Positions 1 to 3,422 of a stretch of 6,129 bases of DNA are shown here, piece after piece. A model generated the notes under the pieces. It was given only the letters and a program-made list of their open reading frames with translations. It was not told the origin of the DNA and made no database searches. A program made the position numbers and the translations under genes. Positions within the stretch are counted from its first letter, which is position 1. Each line of letters begins with the position of its first letter. Origin of the DNA: CAYYBZ01 sp964470285 [NCBI: uncultured Oligoflexia bacterium] (GTDB lineage: Bacteria; Bdellovibrionota_G; CAYYBZ01); assembly GCA_964470285.1 (NCBI GenBank), contig CAYYBZ010000139.1, positions 1-6,129 of the forward strand, written 5' to 3'.

Positions 1-484
1 GCCAGGATTTTTTGAAGGCATACTTATTGCTGTTGCAAAGCTTTTCAATATTGTTGAACCCGATGTTTCTTATTTCGGTCAGAAGGATGCTCAGCAAGCC
101 TTAGTAATTAAAAAAATGATAAAGGATCTAAACATAAACACGAAGATTTACATTTTACCTACTGTCAGAGAAGAGAGCGGATTGGCAATGAGCTCAAGGA
201 ATAATTATTTGAGCAAAGACGACAGAAAAAAGGTTTCAATAATCTATAAATCTTTAACTGGTGCCCTGGGATTATTCAATTCGGGAGAAAAAAACTCAAA
301 AAGACTGATTGAAGCGGTCTTAAAAACTCTAAAACAGGAAAAAGATATTAAGGTTGATTATGCAGAACTCCGCTCTACGGAAAACCTGGCTTTTTTTGAT
401 AAAATAGAAAAAGAGTCGGTTCTGGCGGTTTCTGTATCGTATAAGAACGTTCATCTGATTGATAATATAATTTTAAAGCCCTAA
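1..484 (+). CDS. panC: Pantoate--beta-alanine ligase (pantothenate synthetase), C-terminal part, cut by left edge
   Basis: Catalyses ATP-dependent joining of pantoate and beta-alanine to give pantothenate, the coenzyme A precursor, in the cytoplasm. The frame is open from base 2 and encodes about 160 residues; family members are usually about 280, so the N-terminal half with the HIGH-type ATP motif lies outside the window. Family signatures are clear: a KLFNIVEPD segment, then FGQKDAQQ (the lysine, aspartate and glutamine region that contacts ATP and pantoate), then PTVREESGLAMSSRN, the KMSKS-like loop. The ATG at 116 is internal and not the start. One oddity is the segment usually written GHFxGV, which reads GFFEGI here, so the usual histidine is phenylalanine. 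The gene ends in TAA, 31 bp before the convergent PilZ gene. Assignment is secure; whether the enzyme is fully active cannot be judged from half a gene. Confidence 0.96.
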   Translation, partial: PGFFEGILIAVAKLFNIVEPDVSYFGQKDAQQALVIKKMIKDLNINTKIYILPTVREESGLAMSSRNNYLSKDDRKKVSIIYKSLTGALGLFNSGEKNSKRLIEAVLKTLKQEKDIKVDYAELRSTENLAFFDKIEKESVLAVSVSYKNVHLIDNIILKP

Positions 485-515
485 AAGGTTTATAGGCGGG
501 ATATTTTAATCGGTT

Positions 516-857
516 TCAGGCTTTTTCAATCAAATCTCTGATCATCTTTTTTGACTCTGCCTGAATTTTGATAAATCTGACACCCATACCGGATGGTCTG
601 TCTGACTCGGACGAAAACTCTTTGGTCCATACTACTTCACCTATTGCCTTAATTTTTTGGTCTTCTGATCCTATTGAGAGCTCGAGATCAAATTGAGTGC
701 CAATGGGAAGAGGGTTTGAACTCTTTATGAACATTCCTCCCTGCGAGATGTTGTCTGCATATTCTGTCAGGAAATTCTCCATATCTTTTACGAAGAGCTT
801 AACTTCCTCTCTTAGCGGAATTCTTTCTTTTATCCTTTTATTGTTTTTGTCTGCCAT
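516..857 (-). CDS. Single-domain PilZ protein, predicted c-di-GMP receptor
   Basis: A 113-residue cytoplasmic protein that is almost entirely one PilZ domain. Both ligand-binding signatures are intact: RxxxR as R12-IPL-R16, and the (D/N)xSxxG motif as N36-I-S38-Q-G-G41. Later strands carry GEVVWTKE (73-80) and GMGVRF (90-95). This pattern resembles the PilZ subfamily expanded in Myxococcus and other delta-proteobacteria (TIGR02266-like). In the family, such proteins bind c-di-GMP and change motility, polysaccharide or developmental outputs through protein contacts; the partner here is unknown. There is no signal peptide or membrane segment. The ATG is preceded by AAAGGA 10 nt upstream. The gene lies 21 nt after the DUF547 lipoprotein gene on the same strand, so the two are probably co-transcribed. 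Binding is inferred from motifs, and the biological role is not determined. Confidence 0.92.
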   Translation of the reverse strand: MADKNNKRIKERIPLREEVKLFVKDMENFLTEYADNISQGGMFIKSSNPLPIGTQFDLELSIGSEDQKIKAIGEVVWTKEFSSESDRPSGMGVRFIKIQAESKKMIRDLIEKA

Positions 858-867
858 TTAAAATCAA

Positions 868-873
868 TCCTTT
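868..873 (-). promoter_or_regulatory. Ribosome binding site of the PilZ gene
   Basis: AAAGGA on the minus strand, 10 nt before the ATG. It sits inside the 21-nt gap after the upstream stop codon. It supports the chosen start and independent re-initiation within a two-gene transcript. The spacing is slightly long, so initiation may be moderate. Confidence 0.5.
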
Positions 874-878
874 CGTAG

Positions 879-1691
879 CTATTTTCCCATTTCTGAAGGC
901 GGAAATCCGGCGAAATCCCAGTCGTAATTCAAGAACTCTATCTTGATATCCTTTTTATTAGATTTGAGAAATTTGCTTTCTTCTTCAGGCATGTATTTAG
1001 CGACAAATTCTAATGAACCTCCGGACGCTTTAAAATCAATTTTAAAATATTCAAATATCTGGGAAAGCTTTAGAACTTTATTCTTTTTATCAAGCTCTAC
1101 ATTGGCAGGATCTTTGATAAACTTTTCAGTACGGGTATTGAGTTCATTTTCTATATTTTCACCGGTATACATTTTCTTCATCAACGGTGCTGAACTTTTT
1201 GTACCGTTAAAAAGTGCAAAATTAATTCTGGGATCTTTTGCTTCTTTACCGAATCGCAATATTTCGTTACTGATATCAAAAAGAGTTACATCTCTTCCGC
1301 CGATATTTAACGATTTTGAATTCATAAAACCCTCGATTTTAAATATGCTGTTATTGTCGGGATAATTCTGCGCGAGAAGCTTGAAAACGAATATGTTATA
1401 AATGTTTATCCAGAAAGCTTTCCTTTCGTTTAGGTTTTTTAATGCTGCCAAATCGTAACTTTTCATTTCACTGAAATAATCATTGATTCTCGGTAAACCC
1501 TGTATTTTAAGCTTGGTAAAGTCTATTTCGCCGTTTTCTACATAATCTGCCAGAATAAAATCGGCATTAGTCTTATTTGAGGTATTTGGTGATTCGGAAT
1601 CACCTTCATCAGGTGTTTTTTGCTTTGTCTTACAGGAAGTTAGCAAAAAGAACATAATTAAGAGTATTATTGAAATACGGGAAAGCCTCAT
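879..1691 (-). CDS. DUF547 family lipoprotein lacking the usual cysteines
   Basis: A 270-residue predicted lipoprotein. Residues 1-20 form a lipoprotein signal: charged MRLSR, a hydrophobic stretch, then lipobox L-T-S-C with C20 as the lipidated residue. The next residue is Lys rather than Asp, so inner-membrane retention is not indicated and outer-membrane sorting is possible. A polar Ser/Asn/Lys-rich linker (21-42) follows. The rest matches DUF547: DFTKL (57-61), KAFWINIYN (91-99), NYP (109-111), DPRINFAL (153-160) and LKLSQIF (207-213). Members usually carry cysteines in a stretch like FALxCGAxSCP; here it reads FALFNGTKSSAP, with N162 and S167 at those places. DUF547 has no well-established reaction, so no function is assigned. 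The start is fixed by a strong GGAGGA ribosome site. It is the first gene of a probable operon with the PilZ protein and is divergent from the cyclase gene. Confidence 0.88.
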   Translation of the reverse strand: MRLSRISIILLIMFFLLTSCKTKQKTPDEGDSESPNTSNKTNADFILADYVENGEIDFTKLKIQGLPRINDYFSEMKSYDLAALKNLNERKAFWINIYNIFVFKLLAQNYPDNNSIFKIEGFMNSKSLNIGGRDVTLFDISNEILRFGKEAKDPRINFALFNGTKSSAPLMKKMYTGENIENELNTRTEKFIKDPANVELDKKNKVLKLSQIFEYFKIDFKASGGSLEFVAKYMPEEESKFLKSNKKDIKIEFLNYDWDFAGFPPSEMGK

Positions 1692-1696
1692 AAAAT

Positions 1697-1702
1697 TCCT
1701 CC
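1697..1702 (-). promoter_or_regulatory. Strong ribosome binding site of the DUF547 gene
   Basis: GGAGGA on the minus strand, 5 nt before the ATG. It is a near-perfect anti-16S match and fixes the start of the lipoprotein. It contrasts with the cyclase gene on the other side of the same intergenic region, which has no visible Shine-Dalgarno sequence. Confidence 0.8.
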
Positions 1703-1714
1703 ATATTAATGAAG

Positions 1715-1720
1715 AATATA
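1715..1720 (-). promoter_or_regulatory. Possible -10 element for the DUF547-PilZ operon
   Basis: TATATT on the minus strand, 5 of 6 matches to TATAAT. It lies so that transcription would begin about 15-17 nt before the start codon, just upstream of the ribosome site. I find no convincing -35 hexamer at 16-18 nt, so the promoter may depend on an activator or lie elsewhere. It lies only 3 bp from the predicted -35 of the divergent cyclase promoter. Confidence 0.35.
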
Positions 1721-1723
1721 CTA

Positions 1724-1752
1724 TTTACAGGAAAGCAAATCTAACATATCAT
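1724..1752 (+). promoter_or_regulatory. Predicted sigma70-type promoter of the cyclase gene
   Basis: TTTACA (1724-1729; 5 of 6 to TTGACA), an exact 17-nt spacer, then TATCAT (1747-1752; 5 of 6 to TATAAT). Transcription would begin near 1759-1760, giving a leader of about 22 nt before the ATG at 1782. In AT-rich DNA such matches arise by chance, but the spacing and location in the only divergent gap make this a reasonable call. No inverted repeat typical of an operator is visible. Confidence 0.5.
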
Positions 1753-1781
1753 TTTTTAAAGTCCAATTTAACAAAAAACCG

Positions 1782-3422
1782 ATGCATGCAAAAATATTAA
1801 TAACAGAAGGGCCTCTCAAGGGCAAAGAATTATTCATACATAAGGACGGCCTTAAGATAGGCCGCAGTATGGGCAATGATCTGATTCTTTCGGATGACAT
1901 GACATCAAGAAATCATGCAACAATCACCGTCAGCCGTACCGGGAATTTCTTTCTGGAAGACAAGGAAAGTAAAAACGGTGTTTTCCTAAACGGTAAAAGA
2001 ATTTCAGGCTCTGATATTTTTGACGGAGACAAAATTCAAATCGGCAAAAACATTTTCATATTTAAAATCCTGGAATATGCTCAGGAAAAAACTCCCGCAG
2101 TTCTGAATGCTGAAAAGGCCAAATTCCCGGAAAGCGGTGCTTCACTTGAAGAGATATCGGAACAAATACAGGATTATTCAGAAGTTGAAAATATAGAACA
2201 ACCAAGCGAAGAGCCAACAAATGTCGCGTTCAAATCGGATATTATCGAATATCCCCCGATGAGCGAGAGTATCAATCTGAAGATAAAAGCACTTTACCAG
2301 GCTTCAAAGGCGATAAGCAATGCATTCAACGAACTCAGCCTGCTCAACGTCGTAAAGAACATAATTTTGCAATCCATGAACCTTGAAAACGGCGGCATAT
2401 TTCTTTTTGACAATACCCAAAAAGAATTTAGGCCGCAACTCGCCTGTACGCTGGCCCCAGGCAAAATTGAGATTGCAGGGAACGTATTAAATATTATTAA
2501 AGAAAAGCTGTCCTGCGGCATTAATTCTTTTTTACTTTCACCCGGTAAGCTTGTGGGAACCAAATCTGAAAACTCAAGCATTATAGTTTCAGCTATAAGA
2601 AGCCTTGAAAAAGTTTACGGCTTTATTTATATCTGCTCAAATAAAGAGACATATATACACAACCGTGACGATCTTGACACTGTTACAGCGATCACCGATC
2701 AACTTGCAGCAGGTCTTGTAAAAATAGGCCTTCAAAAAAAGAACCGGGAGCTTACAAGAATTTTATCAAGCCTTGAAAAACATCTCTCTCCTGAAATTGC
2801 AAGTGCAATTTCAAAAAAAGACAGGGAATTAATGGAAAATCCGTTTGAGGCCGAAGAAAGAGAGGTTACGGTTCTCTTTTCAGATATTGAAAACTTTACA
2901 GCGCTCTCCGAAAAACTCTCGCCAAGTGAAATTGCGTCATTACTCAATGAATACTTTTCAAGAATGGTGGAAGAAATAATCTGTCTGGGCGGCACCGTCA
3001 ATAAATATATAGGTGATGCAATAATGGCCATTTTCGGAGCTCCTCAATCTCACGAAAACGATGTGAAACATTCCGTGCTTGCGGCCCTGAAAATGGTTAA
3101 CGCATTAAAAAAATTTCACTCCCAGGTTGATCTAAAAAAACGCTTTAACATAAGAATAGGGATTAATACCGGTAACGCTGTTGCCGGAGTTATCGGATCG
3201 GAAAAAAAGATGGAGTACACCGTGTTGGGAGATACCGTTAACTGCGCATCCAGAATTGAAAGTCTTGCTCCTCCAAACGGTATTGCAATAGGTGAACAAA
3301 CCTATGAAACGGTTAAAAATGAATTTATATGCGATCCGATAGGCAAAATTAACGTCAAAGGCAAATCGCAGCCATTAAGAGTTTATGTCGTAAAAGGAAT
3401 TAGAGGAGGCTCACACCTTTAA
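1782..3422 (+). CDS. FHA-GAF-class III adenylate cyclase (Thr-type, IIIb)
   Basis: A 546-residue soluble cyclase predicted to make cAMP from ATP. Residues 1-98 are an FHA domain with its phosphothreonine-binding residues: G27-R28, S42-R43-N44-H45 and N65-G66. An acidic, disordered-looking linker (about 100-160) leads to a GAF-like sensor (about 163-318), then a helical linker and the cyclase domain (about 360-538). All class III residues are present: metal-binding D368 (FSDIENFT) and D412 (KYIGDAIM), adenine-selecting K408 and T480, transition-state N487 and R491. K408 with T480 points to ATP rather than GTP and to class IIIb, whose studied members such as Spirulina CyaC are bicarbonate-stimulated. 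Such cyclases are active as dimers. The GAF ligand cannot be read from sequence. The ATG has no visible Shine-Dalgarno, but the FHA fold begins straight after it. The 3' end overlaps the convergent kinase gene by 12 bp. Confidence 0.95.
   Translation: MHAKILITEGPLKGKELFIHKDGLKIGRSMGNDLILSDDMTSRNHATITVSRTGNFFLEDKESKNGVFLNGKRISGSDIFDGDKIQIGKNIFIFKILEYAQEKTPAVLNAEKAKFPESGASLEEISEQIQDYSEVENIEQPSEEPTNVAFKSDIIEYPPMSESINLKIKALYQASKAISNAFNELSLLNVVKNIILQSMNLENGGIFLFDNTQKEFRPQLACTLAPGKIEIAGNVLNIIKEKLSCGINSFLLSPGKLVGTKSENSSIIVSAIRSLEKVYGFIYICSNKETYIHNRDDLDTVTAITDQLAAGLVKIGLQKKNRELTRILSSLEKHLSPEIASAISKKDRELMENPFEAEEREVTVLFSDIENFTALSEKLSPSEIASLLNEYFSRMVEEIICLGGTVNKYIGDAIMAIFGAPQSHENDVKHSVLAALKMVNALKKFHSQVDLKKRFNIRIGINTGNAVAGVIGSEKKMEYTVLGDTVNCASRIESLAPPNGIAIGEQTYETVKNEFICDPIGKINVKGKSQPLRVYVVKGIRGGSHL

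Noticed and set aside
485-515. Possible bidirectional terminator between panC and the PilZ gene
   Set aside because: I looked for a hairpin with a T-run on either strand; there are direct GGTTT copies but no convincing inverted repeat, so no terminator is called.
943-1365. Plus-strand open frame of 140 codons antisense to the DUF547 gene
   Set aside because: Shadow of a well-supported gene: no ribosome site, no recognisable motif, and the minus-strand frame has a full lipoprotein signal and family motifs.
1692-1781. CRP-like cAMP receptor site in the divergent promoter region
   Set aside because: No TGTGA-N6-TCACA-like sequence is present, so autoregulation by cAMP is not supported.
2580-2660. 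NKFDE-like cyclic-nucleotide motif in the GAF region
   Set aside because: An Asn-Lys pair (N287-K288) is followed later by Asp residues, but the full NKFDE arrangement is not met, so no cyclic-nucleotide ligand is claimed.
2294-3031. Minus-strand open frames inside the cyclase gene
   Set aside because: They lie opposite the GAF and catalytic regions, whose family motifs are unmistakable on the plus strand; no ribosome sites or protein-like composition.
3407-3422. Small inverted repeat AGG/CCT around the convergent stop codons
   Set aside because: The stem is only about three base pairs with no T-run, too weak for a terminator.
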